From Reyranella sp. (GTDB taxonomy: Bacteria; Pseudomonadota; Alphaproteobacteria; Reyranellales; Reyranellaceae): a stretch of 64,000 nucleotides of DNA. Location of the stretch: contig NZ_JAFKJN010000020.1 of assembly GCF_017305915.1 (NCBI RefSeq), positions 62,001 to 126,000 of the forward strand, given 5' to 3'. The notes beneath the pieces were generated by a model. The model was given only the letters and a program-made list of their open reading frames with translations, was not told the origin of the DNA and searched no databases. The translations under genes were made by a program, and so were the position numbers. Shown here piece by piece: positions 1 to 8,709 of this stretch (position 1 is its first letter; each line of letters begins with the position of its first letter).

Positions 1-290
1 ATCGCTACAAGAGCGATTCCAAGTCGGGCACGCTCGATACCGCGCTGCGGCTGAGCGACGGCAAGGGCCGTGCTTTCGCCCGCCGGCTCGGCGCCTGCCT
101 GCGGCTCGCCTACAACCTTTCGGGCGGCGCGCCCGGCCTGCTGCCGCAGGTGCAACTGCGGCGCACGGAACGCGAGCTGCGGCTCGCGGTGCCCGATGCC
201 CTCAAGCGCAGCCTGGGCGACGTGACTGCGCGTCGCCTGGAAAGCGCCGCCGAGGCGTTCGACCTGAAGGCCGTGATCGTACCGAACTGA
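1..290 (+). CDS. ppx: Ppx/GppA family phosphatase, C-terminal part (gene enters from the left)
   Basis: The reading frame is open from the window edge and ends at TGA 288-290. The last 95 or so residues (start RYKSDSKSG, end VIVPN) look like the C-terminal part of alphaproteobacterial exopolyphosphatase/guanosine pentaphosphatase proteins, which hydrolyse polyphosphate or pppGpp. The actin-like ATPase core is outside the window, so no catalytic residue can be checked. The neighbours support the call: ppx, rnd and aspS sit together in many alphaproteobacteria. It converges with rnd, only 3 bases apart. Confidence 0.65.
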   Translation, partial: RYKSDSKSGTLDTALRLSDGKGRAFARRLGACLRLAYNLSGGAPGLLPQVQLRRTERELRLAVPDALKRSLGDVTARRLESAAEAFDLKAVIVPN

Positions 291-293
291 GTG

Positions 294-1478
294 CTATTCG
301 GCGGCCGAGCGGTCCTTCGTCCGGGGCGGCACCGGCAGAAGCCGCGCATGGTCGCCGTCGAGAGCCAGCGCCACCCGGCCTTCGAGCAGCGCGACCGCAT
401 CCTTTCCGAAGATCTCGTTGCGCCAGCCGTGCAGCACATGGAGGTCGCGCTTGCCGGCGGCGAGCCGGTCGATCTCGTCGGCGCTGGCGACCAAGCGGGC
501 CGCGACGTCGGCCTGCTCGGCCTTGAGCCGCAGCAAGGTGCGCAGCAGGTCGACCACGGCGCCCGGCGCGCGCAGCTGCTCGGGCGGCCGCTCGCGGTTC
601 GGCAGCTGTGCCTCCGGCAGCTTGCGGGCCTTGTCGATGGCGTCGAGGATCTCGCGACCCTGCCAGCCCTCGGCGAAGCCGCGGCCGAGGCCCCGGGTCA
701 GCGCCAGCTCCTCGATGGACTTGGGGGAGTGGCTGGCGATCTCCAGCAGCTGCTCGTCGCGCAGCAGGCGCTGGCGCGGGATGTCGATGCGCTGGGCGGT
801 GCGCTCGCGCCAGGCGGCGACCTCCTTCAGGGTGCCGAGCAGCCGGGGCGAGGCGCCGCGCGGCTTCAGTCGGCGCCAGGCCTGCTCGGGATCGGCCCGG
901 TAGGTGCCGGGCTCGTTCAGCACCGCCATCTCCTCGGCGATCCAGCTGAAGCGTCCGGTCTTCTCGAGCTGGCGCTTCAGGGCCTCGTAGACCACCCGCA
1001 GGTGGGTGACGTCGGAGATCGCGTAAGTGATCTGCCGCTCGCTGAGCGGCCGGCGGCTCCAGTCGGTGAAGCGGCTCGACTTGTCGATCCGCGCCTTGGC
1101 GAGCTTGGTGGCGAGCGATTCGTAGGAGGCGGCCTCGCCGTGGCCGCAGACCATGGCCGCGACCTGGGTGTCGAACAGCGGCTCCGGCACCTTGTTCATG
1201 CGCAGGTAGAAAATTTCCAGGTCCTGACGAGCCGCATGAAAGACCTTGAGGACGTTGGGGTTGGCCATCAGCTCGTCGAGCGGGGACAGGTCGATACCGT
1301 CCGCCAGCGCGTCGATCGCCGCGGCTTCCTCCGGGCCCGCCACCTGGGCCAGGCAGAGCTTGGGCCAGTAGGTGCGCTCGCGCATGAATTCGGTGTCGAC
1401 CGCTATGAACTCGGCTTTGGCCAGGGGCTTGCAGAAGGCCGCCAGTTCCTCGGTCGTGGTAATCAGTTTCATTGACAT
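294..1478 (-). CDS. rnd: Ribonuclease D
   Basis: A 3'-to-5' exoribonuclease that trims tRNA precursors and other stable RNAs. The N-terminal DEDDy exonuclease domain is clear: motif I FIAVDTEFMRER, motif II HAARQDLEIFYL and motif III YAISDVTHL with the tyrosine four residues before the aspartate. An HRDC domain follows near residues 215-290 (IPRQRLLRDEQLLEIA). The length of 394 residues is normal. The start is uncertain: ATG 1478 gives MSMKL and ATG 1472 gives MKLITT; neither has a strong ribosome site. It diverges from aspS across 121 bases. Confidence 0.95.
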   Translation of the reverse strand: MSMKLITTTEELAAFCKPLAKAEFIAVDTEFMRERTYWPKLCLAQVAGPEEAAAIDALADGIDLSPLDELMANPNVLKVFHAARQDLEIFYLRMNKVPEPLFDTQVAAMVCGHGEAASYESLATKLAKARIDKSSRFTDWSRRPLSERQITYAISDVTHLRVVYEALKRQLEKTGRFSWIAEEMAVLNEPGTYRADPEQAWRRLKPRGASPRLLGTLKEVAAWRERTAQRIDIPRQRLLRDEQLLEIASHSPKSIEELALTRGLGRGFAEGWQGREILDAIDKARKLPEAQLPNRERPPEQLRAPGAVVDLLRTLLRLKAEQADVAARLVASADEIDRLAAGKRDLHVLHGWRNEIFGKDAVALLEGRVALALDGDHARLLPVPPRTKDRSAAE

Positions 1479-1599
1479 TGCTCTATAGCGGGCATCCCGG
1501 CCTAGGAGAAGTTGCCGCTAACGGAAATCGACCCCAATCCCTTGACTTGGCGGGGCTATCCGTGCCTTTTGCCGCCCCGTCAAACCCCCGGAAATCGCG

Positions 1600-3405
1600 A
1601 TGTCCTCGGTGTATCGAACCCATACCTGCGGCCAATTGAGGCCCCTGCATGTCGGCCAGGAGGCGCGCCTGTCGGGCTGGGTCCAGCGCAAGCGCGACCA
1701 CGGGAATCTGCTGTTCATCGACCTGCGGGATCACTATGGGGTGACCCAGGTGGTGGTCGACGTCTCCAGCCCGGTATTCAAGACCGCCGAGGCGGTCCGC
1801 ACCGAGAGCGTGATCACGGTGACCGGCAAGGTGGTCGCCCGCCAGCCCTCGACCGTGAACTCCAAGCTCGCCACCGGCGAGGTCGAGCTCGACGCGGCCG
1901 AGATGGTCGTCCAGTCGATGGCCGAGCCGTTGCCGATCCCGGTCTACCAGGAGAACGACACCACGCCGGAGGAGCTGCGGCTCAAGTACCGCTTCCTAGA
2001 CCTGCGCAAGGACAAGCTGCACCGCAACATCATCCTGCGCAGCCAGGTGATCGCCTCGCTTCGCCGTCGCATGATCGAGCAGGGCTTCACCGAGTTCCAG
2101 ACGCCGATCCTGACGGCCGACAGCCCGGAGGGCGCGCGCTCGTACCTGGTGCCGAGCCGGCTCCATCCCGGCAAGTTTTACGCGCTGCCGCAGGCGCCGC
2201 AGATGTTCAAGCAGCTGCTGATGGTGTCGGGCTTCGATCGCTACTTCCAGATCGCGCCTTGCTTCCGCGACGAAGACGCGCGTGCCGACCGGGCGCCCGG
2301 CGAGTTCTACCAGCTCGACTTCGAGATGAGCTTCGTCACCCAGGACGACGTGTTCGCGGCGATCGAGCCGGTGCTGCACGGCGTGTTCGACGAGTTCTCC
2401 TTGTTCAATGCGGCGCTGCCGCGCAAGGTCACGCCGTTCCCGTTCCCGCGTATTCCCTATGCCGAGGCGTTGCTGACCTACGGCACCGACAAGCCGGACC
2501 TGCGCAACCCGCTCAAGATCTACGATGTCGGCGAGGTCTTCGCGGGCTCCGATTTCAAGGTGTTCGCCGGCATCGTCGCCAAGGGCGGCGTGGTGCGGGC
2601 GATCCGCGCGCCCAACGCCTCGAGCCAGCCGCGCAGCTTCTTCGACAAGCTCAACAGCTGGGCGCAGGGCGAGGGCAAGCCCGGCCTGGGCTATATCGTG
2701 CTCGAGGGCGGCGCGGGGAAGGGCCCGATTGCCAAGTTCGTGGCCGACGACCGTCTCGCCAAGCTCAAGGCGCTGACCGGCGCGGAGGACGGCGACGCGG
2801 TGTTCTTCGTTGCCGACCAGCCGGAGTCGGCCTGGAAGTTCGCTGGCCTCGCGCGCACCAAGGTCGGCCAGGAGCTGGGCTGCATCCGCGAGGGCGAGTT
2901 CGCCTTCTGCTGGATCGTCGACTTCCCGATGTTCGAGTACGACGACAAGCTGAAGAAGGTCGACTTCAGCCACAACCCGTTCTCGATGCCCCAGGGTGGC
3001 CTGGAGGCACTGGAGACGCAGGACCCGCTGACCATCAAGGCGTGGCAGTACGACATCGTCTGCAACGGCATCGAGCTCTGCTCGGGCGCGATCCGCAACC
3101 ACAAGCCCGAGATCATGTACAAGGCCTTCGGCATCGCGGGTTACAGCAGGGAAGAGGTCGAGCATCGCTTCGGCGGCATGCTGAACGCCTTCAAGTACGG
3201 CGCCCCGCCGCACGGCGGCGCCGCTCCGGGCGTCGACCGTATCGTCATGCTGCTGGCCAACGAGCCCAACATCCGCGAGGTCATCACCTTCCCGATGAAC
3301 CAGTCGGCGATGGACCTGATGATGGACGCCCCGACCGAAGTGCCGGGCGAGAAGCTGCGCGAGTTGCACATTGCAGTCCGGCTGCCACCTCCCAAGAAGG
3401 ACTAG
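1600..3405 (+). CDS. aspS: Aspartyl-tRNA synthetase, bacterial type, probably non-discriminating (Asp/Asn)
   Basis: Charges tRNA with aspartate (601 residues). In order: an OB-fold anticodon-binding domain (residues 1-100), the class II core with motif 2 (FRDEDARADRAPGEFYQLDF), the bacterial GAD insertion, and motif 3 (GAAPGVDRIVMLL). In the anticodon domain the sequence WVQRKRDHGN places a histidine (residue 34) where non-discriminating AspRS of Pseudomonas aeruginosa has His31. The window also holds gatC and gatA, the amidotransferase that would convert Asp-tRNA(Asn) to Asn-tRNA(Asn). The first ATG in frame fits the family N-terminus. Confidence 0.97.
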   Translation: MSSVYRTHTCGQLRPLHVGQEARLSGWVQRKRDHGNLLFIDLRDHYGVTQVVVDVSSPVFKTAEAVRTESVITVTGKVVARQPSTVNSKLATGEVELDAAEMVVQSMAEPLPIPVYQENDTTPEELRLKYRFLDLRKDKLHRNIILRSQVIASLRRRMIEQGFTEFQTPILTADSPEGARSYLVPSRLHPGKFYALPQAPQMFKQLLMVSGFDRYFQIAPCFRDEDARADRAPGEFYQLDFEMSFVTQDDVFAAIEPVLHGVFDEFSLFNAALPRKVTPFPFPRIPYAEALLTYGTDKPDLRNPLKIYDVGEVFAGSDFKVFAGIVAKGGVVRAIRAPNASSQPRSFFDKLNSWAQGEGKPGLGYIVLEGGAGKGPIAKFVADDRLAKLKALTGAEDGDAVFFVADQPESAWKFAGLARTKVGQELGCIREGEFAFCWIVDFPMFEYDDKLKKVDFSHNPFSMPQGGLEALETQDPLTIKAWQYDIVCNGIELCSGAIRNHKPEIMYKAFGIAGYSREEVEHRFGGMLNAFKYGAPPHGGAAPGVDRIVMLLANEPNIREVITFPMNQSAMDLMMDAPTEVPGEKLRELHIAVRLPPPKKD

Positions 3406-3507
3406 CTGACTACCCCTTGGAGGGCAGGGCCTTGCCTTGCTGCTCCATGGTCACGCTGCCAGACTCCGATCAAACCGGCATTCGTCCGGTCGATCGAGGA
3501 GGAAGCG

Positions 3508-4527
3508 ATGACGGACACGACGAGCACAAGCAGGCGTGACTTTCTGACGGCCGCTTCGATGGGCGGTGCGGCCGCCGTTCTCGGGACCGTCGGCATCAGT
3601 TCGGCGCTGGCTGCCGGTACACCGGCAGGCCGCTCGGAGAAGCCACTGAAGGCGGCGTTTTCTAACGCCGGGCTGCAGGCCACCTGGTGCGCCCAGGGCA
3701 AGGCCGCGGCGGAATACTGGGGCAAGCTCTACAATGTCGAGGTCACCTGGTTCGACGGCCAGCTCGATGCGGTCAAGCAGCGCGCCGCGATCGACAACAT
3801 GGCGTCGCAGAAATGGGACTTCGTGGCGATCCAGGCGTTCGGCATCGGCACGCTGACCCAGCCGGTGCAGAAGATGATCGATTCCGGCACGCCGGTGATC
3901 GACATGGATACGCTGATCGCGCCGCTCGACAAGATCAACGTCCACAGCTTCCTCGCACCCGACAACGAGTTCATGGGCTCGTCGGTGACGCAGGCGTTGG
4001 TCACCAAGCTCGGCGGCAAGGGCAAGGTCATCATGACCCAGGGCGCGCTCGGCCATACCGGCGCGCAGGGCCGCGCCCGCGGCTTCGACGCCGTGGTCAA
4101 GCAGTATCCCGGCATCGAGGTGCTCGACCGCCAGCCGGCCGACTGGGACGTCACCAAGGTCGCGCGCCTGTGGGAGACCTATCTCACCAAGTACCCGCAG
4201 ATCGACGCGGCGTTCTTCCACAACGACGACATGGCGCTCGCCGCCTACAACGTGATGAAGGCGCGCAACCGCACCAACATCCTGATCGGCGGCGTCGACG
4301 CCATGCCGCCCGCGATCGCCGCGGTCCAGGACGGCCGCATGTTCGCCACCGTCCGCAACCCGTCCTGCCGCATCCATGGCGGCGCGATCATCGCCGGCGT
4401 GGCCGCGGTCACGGCGGGCGAGAAGGCGGGCACCGGCATTCCGAAGAACATCGTCACCGACGGCCCGGTGGTGACGAAGGAGAACGCGCCCGGCATGCAG
4501 TGGATGGAGGATCACTTCCTGATCTGA
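3508..4527 (+). CDS. Sugar-type ABC transporter substrate-binding protein (Peripla_BP_4 family)
   Basis: Periplasmic receptor of the importer encoded by the next two genes; 339 residues. The N-terminus has a twin-arginine export signal (SRRDFLTAASMGGAAAV), with likely cleavage near residue 36 (ALAAG), so the protein probably folds in the cytoplasm before export. The rest resembles RbsB-like binding proteins, for example FFHNDDMALAAYNVMKA and LIGGVDAMPPAIAAVQDG. AGGAGG lies 5-6 bases before ATG. The ligand cannot be read from sequence; a ribose/galactose-like sugar or polyol is the family default. First gene of a three-gene operon. Confidence 0.9.
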   Translation: MTDTTSTSRRDFLTAASMGGAAAVLGTVGISSALAAGTPAGRSEKPLKAAFSNAGLQATWCAQGKAAAEYWGKLYNVEVTWFDGQLDAVKQRAAIDNMASQKWDFVAIQAFGIGTLTQPVQKMIDSGTPVIDMDTLIAPLDKINVHSFLAPDNEFMGSSVTQALVTKLGGKGKVIMTQGALGHTGAQGRARGFDAVVKQYPGIEVLDRQPADWDVTKVARLWETYLTKYPQIDAAFFHNDDMALAAYNVMKARNRTNILIGGVDAMPPAIAAVQDGRMFATVRNPSCRIHGGAIIAGVAAVTAGEKAGTGIPKNIVTDGPVVTKENAPGMQWMEDHFLI

Positions 4528-4532
4528 GCATC

Positions 4533-6053
4533 ATGCCGCAAGCGTCAGAGGCCGTGTCGGGCGACGTCCCGGCGCGGCTGGCCATGAGTGGTGTCTCGAA
4601 GTCGTTCGGCGGCGTCGCCGCCCTGCGCGACGTCGACTTCACGTTGCGCGCCGGCGAGATCCACGGTCTGGTCGGCGAGAACGGCGCCGGCAAGTCGACG
4701 CTGATGAAGATCATTGCCGGCGTTCACACCCGGTATCAGGGCCGGATGACGCTCGACGGCCATCCGGTGCATTTCCGCTCCGCGCGCGACGCGCTGGCGG
4801 CTGGCATCGGCATGGTGCACCAGGAGCTGAGCGTCGTTCCCGACCTGACGGTCGCGGAGAACGTCTATCTCGGCAAGCAGCCGACGCGCGGCGGCATCGT
4901 CGACTGGCGCGCCATGTTCGAGGGCGCGCGCGAGCATCTCGCCAGCCTCGGCATCGAGGTCGATCCCAGGGCGCGCATGGGCTCGCTGACGATCGGCCTG
5001 CAGCAGCTCATTGAGCTTGCGCGCGTGCTGTTCTCCGGCGCGCGCATCGTCATCCTCGACGAGCCGACCTCGGCACTGTCGCCGCCCGAGGTACAGCGCC
5101 TGTTCGAGGTGCTGCGCAGCGTGCGCGCCTCGGGGCGCAGCATCGTCTTCATCTCGCACTTCCTCGACGACGTGCTGGCGATCTCCGATACCGTCACGAT
5201 CTTCCGCAACGGCCGGCGCATCGTCAGCGAAGCGGCCGCCGGCGTCGACAAGGCGTGGGTGATCGAGCGCATGATCGGTCGCGGCCACGAGGAGCTCGAG
5301 GAGAGCTACACCGGCAACATTGCGCTCGACAGCAAGCCCCGCGCGCCGGTCGTGCTGGCGGTCCGTGGGCTCGGCGCCGGCCGCGCCTTCGCCGATGTCT
5401 CGCTCGACATCCGTGCCGGCGAGGTGCTGGGCGTCTACGGCTTCATGGGCTGCGGCCTGATCGAGCTTGCGCGGGCGCTGTTCGGCAAGCTTCGGCCGAA
5501 AGCCGGCACCCTGGCGATCGACGGCAAGACGGTGCGGCTCTCCAATACCGCCGCGGCGCGGCGGGCCGGCATCGCCTTCGTGCCCGAGAGCCGGCGGTCG
5601 ATGCTGTTCTACCGGGAGCCCGTCTACAAGAACATGTCGATCGCGGTGCTGGGCCGCATCGGCCGGCTGTGGTTGCAGCCGAGTGCCGAGCGTGCCATCG
5701 CGCGCCGCCATGCCGAGGCCTTGTCGATCCGGCCGCCGACCGTCGAGACGCTGCTGCAGAGCCTGTCGGGCGGCAACCAGCAGAAGGTGGCGCTGGCCAA
5801 GTGGCTGACCTGGCCGCCCAGGGTGCTGGTGCTGAGCGAGCCGACGCGCGGCATGGATGTCGGCGCCAAGGACGACGTGGTCGCCATCCTGCGCCGCCTG
5901 CGCGACGAAGGCCTGGCGGTGGTCGTGCTGTCGACCGAGCCCGAGACGGTGCTGTCGCTCGCCGACCGCATCGTGGTGATGAAGAAGGGCCGCATCGTGG
6001 GCGAGTTCGCGGGCGAGGCGGTCAGCAAGGACCGGCTGCTCGAAGCGGCCTGA
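4533..6053 (+). CDS. Sugar ABC transporter ATP-binding protein, two nucleotide-binding domains (RbsA/MglA type)
   Basis: Energises the importer. The 506 residues hold two ABC domains. The first has a good Walker A (GENGAGKST) and Walker B (IVILDEPTSAL), but its signature is LTIGLQQL rather than LSGGQ. The second has a degenerate Walker A (GFMGCGLIEL) and a canonical signature (LSGGNQQKVALAKWL). This asymmetry is normal in the RbsA/MglA family. The start ATG 4533 lies 5 bases after the upstream stop; longer in-frame extension would run through the binding-protein gene. Confidence 0.94.
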   Translation: MPQASEAVSGDVPARLAMSGVSKSFGGVAALRDVDFTLRAGEIHGLVGENGAGKSTLMKIIAGVHTRYQGRMTLDGHPVHFRSARDALAAGIGMVHQELSVVPDLTVAENVYLGKQPTRGGIVDWRAMFEGAREHLASLGIEVDPRARMGSLTIGLQQLIELARVLFSGARIVILDEPTSALSPPEVQRLFEVLRSVRASGRSIVFISHFLDDVLAISDTVTIFRNGRRIVSEAAAGVDKAWVIERMIGRGHEELEESYTGNIALDSKPRAPVVLAVRGLGAGRAFADVSLDIRAGEVLGVYGFMGCGLIELARALFGKLRPKAGTLAIDGKTVRLSNTAAARRAGIAFVPESRRSMLFYREPVYKNMSIAVLGRIGRLWLQPSAERAIARRHAEALSIRPPTVETLLQSLSGGNQQKVALAKWLTWPPRVLVLSEPTRGMDVGAKDDVVAILRRLRDEGLAVVVLSTEPETVLSLADRIVVMKKGRIVGEFAGEAVSKDRLLEAA

Positions 6054-6067
6054 CGGAAGAGGGGACG

Positions 6068-7051
6068 ATGCCGGCATTCCTGCGCAGCCAGATGCGCAAC
6101 ATCGCGCCCTTCGTGACGCTAATCGCCCTGATCGTGTTCTTCGGCGTGTCGAGCCCGTCCTTCGCCACCCTCGACAACGGCGCCAACATCCTGACCCAGA
6201 TCTCGGTGACCGGCGTGATCGCGGTCGGCCTCACCTTCGTGATCCTGTGCGCCGAGATCGACCTGTCGGTGGCGGCGATCGCCAATGCGACCGGCATCGT
6301 CGTCGCCTACTTCACGCTGCAGGAGAACTACGTGAACATCGCCAACGTGCCGCTGCCCGGCATCGCGGCGATCGTGCTGGCGGTGCTGGCGTGCGCGTTC
6401 CTCGGGCTGGTCAACGCCGTCGGCCTGACGGTGATCGGCATCCCGTCCTTCATCATGACGCTGGCGATGATGCAGATCGGTGCCGGCATCTGCGCCCTGC
6501 TAGTGCGCGGCCAGATCGCCTACGCCGTTCCCGATTTCGTCGCGACGATGGGGGCCGGCCGGATCGGGCCGGTGCCATGGATCGTGATCGTGCTGGCGGT
6601 GTTCCTGCTCGCCGGCCACGTCGTGCTGACCTACACGCGGTTCGGCCGCTACGTCTACATGACCGGGGGCAACCGGGAGGCCGCCGAATATTCCGGCGTC
6701 AACGTGAAGCTGGTGCTGGGCGCCGTCATGGTGATCTCGGCGGTCTGCTCGGGCGTCGCCGGCATGCTGGGCGTGGCCCATTTCGGCAGCGCCCAGCAGA
6801 ACGAGTTCGACGGCTACCTGCTCGACGCCATCGCCGCGGTGGTGGTCGGTGGCACCAGCCTGTTCGGCGGCCGCGGCGGCATCGGCAACACCATCATCGG
6901 GCTGCTGATCCTGGGCGTCCTGAACAATGGGCTCGACCATGTCGAGATCGACAGCTTCCTCAAGATCCTGATCCGCGGCCTGATCCTGCTGGTCGCCCTG
7001 ATCATCAACGTCTACGTCCAAGCCGTGCGCGAGAACGAGCAGTCAAATTGA
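6068..7051 (+). CDS. Sugar ABC transporter permease (BPD_transp_2 / RbsC type)
   Basis: Inner-membrane channel subunit, 327 residues, with roughly 8-10 hydrophobic segments starting at FVTLIALIVFFGV. The family signature region is VVVGGTSLFGGRGGIGNTIIG near residue 260, as in RbsC/XylH proteins. A GAAGAGGGGA ribosome site precedes ATG 6068, 14 bases after the ATPase stop. It completes a binding protein-ATPase-permease set. Its TGA stop at 7049-7051 is also part of the -35 box of the next gene's promoter. Confidence 0.93.
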   Translation: MPAFLRSQMRNIAPFVTLIALIVFFGVSSPSFATLDNGANILTQISVTGVIAVGLTFVILCAEIDLSVAAIANATGIVVAYFTLQENYVNIANVPLPGIAAIVLAVLACAFLGLVNAVGLTVIGIPSFIMTLAMMQIGAGICALLVRGQIAYAVPDFVATMGAGRIGPVPWIVIVLAVFLLAGHVVLTYTRFGRYVYMTGGNREAAEYSGVNVKLVLGAVMVISAVCSGVAGMLGVAHFGSAQQNEFDGYLLDAIAAVVVGGTSLFGGRGGIGNTIIGLLILGVLNNGLDHVEIDSFLKILIRGLILLVALIINVYVQAVRENEQSN

Positions 7052-7076
7052 CGGAGACAGAAAAATCCAATATATT
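7048..7076 (+). promoter_or_regulatory. Near-consensus sigma-70 promoter of the lipoprotein gene
   Basis: TTGACG (7048-7053), a 17-base spacer and TATATT (7071-7076) match the housekeeping -35/-10 pattern closely. They lie in a 58-base AT-rich stretch that stands out sharply from its GC-rich surroundings. The expected start of transcription near 7083 leaves a leader of about 27 bases with AAAGAGAA before the ATG at 7110. Not tested experimentally. Confidence 0.65.
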
Positions 7077-7109
7077 TCACTAGGTTAAACAAATAACTTA
7101 AAGAGAATC

Positions 7110-7658
7110 ATGAGCTTCCCTCGGCTCGCTCTCTTAGGCCTGTGTCTGCCGTTGCTGGCCGGCGGTTGCGCCGGTGCCGCCGCCGTGACCGCCGTGAGCT
7201 ATGGCGCCGATGGCGTCGCCCTCGTCGATAGCGGCAAGACCACGACCGATCACCTGGCCTCGATGGTCTCCAAGAAGGATTGTGCCCTGTGGCGGGTCAT
7301 CCGCAACCAGAGGGTCTGCCGCGAGCGCGACGGCGAGCAGGATCCCTACAAGGTCGACTACGCCGCCGCCGTGCGTCAGCCGAGCGAGGACGGTGTCGCC
7401 TACGCGCCACCTCTGCACGCGCCGGCCGATGCCCCGGCCACCAGCTGGACCGCCGAGGCCTACAAGCCGGCCGCGGCGCCCGAGCCGGCGCCGGCAACCG
7501 AGCCTGCGGCCGCTGTGCCCGCCGTCGCCGACGCGAAGCCGGCGCCGCCGCCCGAGGCCGCTCCGAAGGCGGTTGTCCACAAGCCGGTCAAGAAGAAGCC
7601 CAAGGCGCACGCCAAGGCTAAGAAGCCTTCACCAGGTCAGGTGGCGTCTGTCCCCTGA
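7110..7658 (+). CDS. Small conserved lipoprotein of unknown function with Ala/Pro/Lys-rich tail
   Basis: A hydrophobic signal ends in a lipobox (LLAGGC, cysteine at residue 20), so the mature protein should be lipid-anchored. A short globular part follows (YGADGVALVDSGKTTTDH ... KKDCALWRV ... VCRERD) with two cysteines. From about residue 100 to the end it is a low-complexity Ala/Pro-rich stretch, then Lys-rich (KKKPKAHAKAKK), which could span periplasm or touch peptidoglycan. The DCALWRV/RVCRE block recurs in hypothetical proteins of alphaproteobacteria as far as I recall; no function is known to me. Its 3' end overlaps the convergent dehydrogenase gene by 41 bases. Confidence 0.75.
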   Translation: MSFPRLALLGLCLPLLAGGCAGAAAVTAVSYGADGVALVDSGKTTTDHLASMVSKKDCALWRVIRNQRVCRERDGEQDPYKVDYAAAVRQPSEDGVAYAPPLHAPADAPATSWTAEAYKPAAAPEPAPATEPAAAVPAVADAKPAPPPEAAPKAVVHKPVKKKPKAHAKAKKPSPGQVASVP

Positions 7659-8595
7659 GCAGGAAGGCCTCGAGATTGTCGAGCGCCTTGAAGCCCATCG
7701 CATTGCGGGTCTCGACCGTGGCCGAGCCCATGTGGGGCAGCAGGAACGCGTTCTGTAGGCCGTAATAGCCCTGGTGGATCTTGGGCTCGCCGTCGAACAC
7801 GTCGATACCGGCGGCGAACAGGTGACCGCTCTTGAGCGCCGCGATCAGCGCCTCGTCGTCGACCACGCCGCCGCGGGCGGTGTTCACCACGATCGCTCCT
7901 TTCGGGAGGCGGGCGATGCGCTCGGCATTGACCCATTTGCGGGTCGTCGGAGTCATCGGCGCGTTGATCGACAGGAAATCGCAATGCGGCAGCATGTCGT
8001 CGGGATTGGCGTAGAAGATTGCGCCCTTCTCGAGGTCCGTCGGCAACCGGGTGCGGTTGCTGTAGTGGATGGTCATGCGGAAGGCGCGGGCCCGCTCGGC
8101 CAGCGCCTGGCCGATGCGGCCCATGCCCAGGATGCCGAGCCGCTTGCCGGTGACATGCACGCCCATCAGCTGGGTCGGCTCCCAGCCGATCCAGCTATGG
8201 GTGCGCAGCATGCTCGTGCCTTCGTGGGCCCGGCGGGCGGCGCCCAGCAGACACAGCATGGCGATGTCGGCGGTGGCGTCGGTCAGCACGTCCGGGGTGT
8301 TGCTGACCTTGATGTCTCGCTTGGCGGCGGCGGCCACGTCGACATGCTCGTAGCCCACCGAGAAGGTGGCGATCATCCGCACCGATGCCGGCAGCCTGAC
8401 GATGGTCTCGGCATTCAGCGGATCGCCGGCCGCGCACATGATGCCGTCGAAGCCCTCGGCCGCCTTGGCCAGCAGGGGCCCGTCATAGAGCTTGTCCTCG
8501 GGGTTGAGCTTGGCGTCGAAATTGGCCGACAAGCGGGTCTCGACGTCGGGCGGAAAGTGCCGCGTGGCGAGCACGCGCGGTTTGCTTGCGGTCAT
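7618..8595 (-). CDS. D-2-hydroxyacid dehydrogenase (glyoxylate/hydroxypyruvate reductase-like)
   Basis: An NAD(P)-dependent oxidoreductase reducing 2-oxoacids such as glyoxylate, hydroxypyruvate or 2-ketogluconate; 325 residues. The Rossmann glycine motif is GILGMGRIGQALAERA. The three catalytic positions are visible: Arg in NTARGGVVDDEAL, Glu in DVFDGEPK and His in LLPHMGSATVETR. The substrate is not determined by sequence alone. The gene is monocistronic and converges on, and overlaps, the lipoprotein gene. Confidence 0.92.
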   Translation of the reverse strand: MTASKPRVLATRHFPPDVETRLSANFDAKLNPEDKLYDGPLLAKAAEGFDGIMCAAGDPLNAETIVRLPASVRMIATFSVGYEHVDVAAAAKRDIKVSNTPDVLTDATADIAMLCLLGAARRAHEGTSMLRTHSWIGWEPTQLMGVHVTGKRLGILGMGRIGQALAERARAFRMTIHYSNRTRLPTDLEKGAIFYANPDDMLPHCDFLSINAPMTPTTRKWVNAERIARLPKGAIVVNTARGGVVDDEALIAALKSGHLFAAGIDVFDGEPKIHQGYYGLQNAFLLPHMGSATVETRNAMGFKALDNLEAFLLRGQTPPDLVKAS

Positions 8596-8709
8596 GAACG
8601 ATTTTCCCCCTGTGCAGCCCTGACGCAGACGATGATTCTGGAAATCCGCGGGTATGGATATTACGCTGAGGCGCCCGGCTACAAGGCCTAGCCCTCAGCC
8701 AATTGTCCG

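Noticed and set aside
1479..1599. TTGACT at 1542-1547 as -35 box of aspS
   Set aside because: No acceptable -10 box 16-18 bases downstream; left unannotated.
1512..3539. Long plus-strand frame overlapping aspS in another phase
   Set aside because: Arg/Ala/Gly-rich shadow of aspS with no domain; aspS itself is full length.
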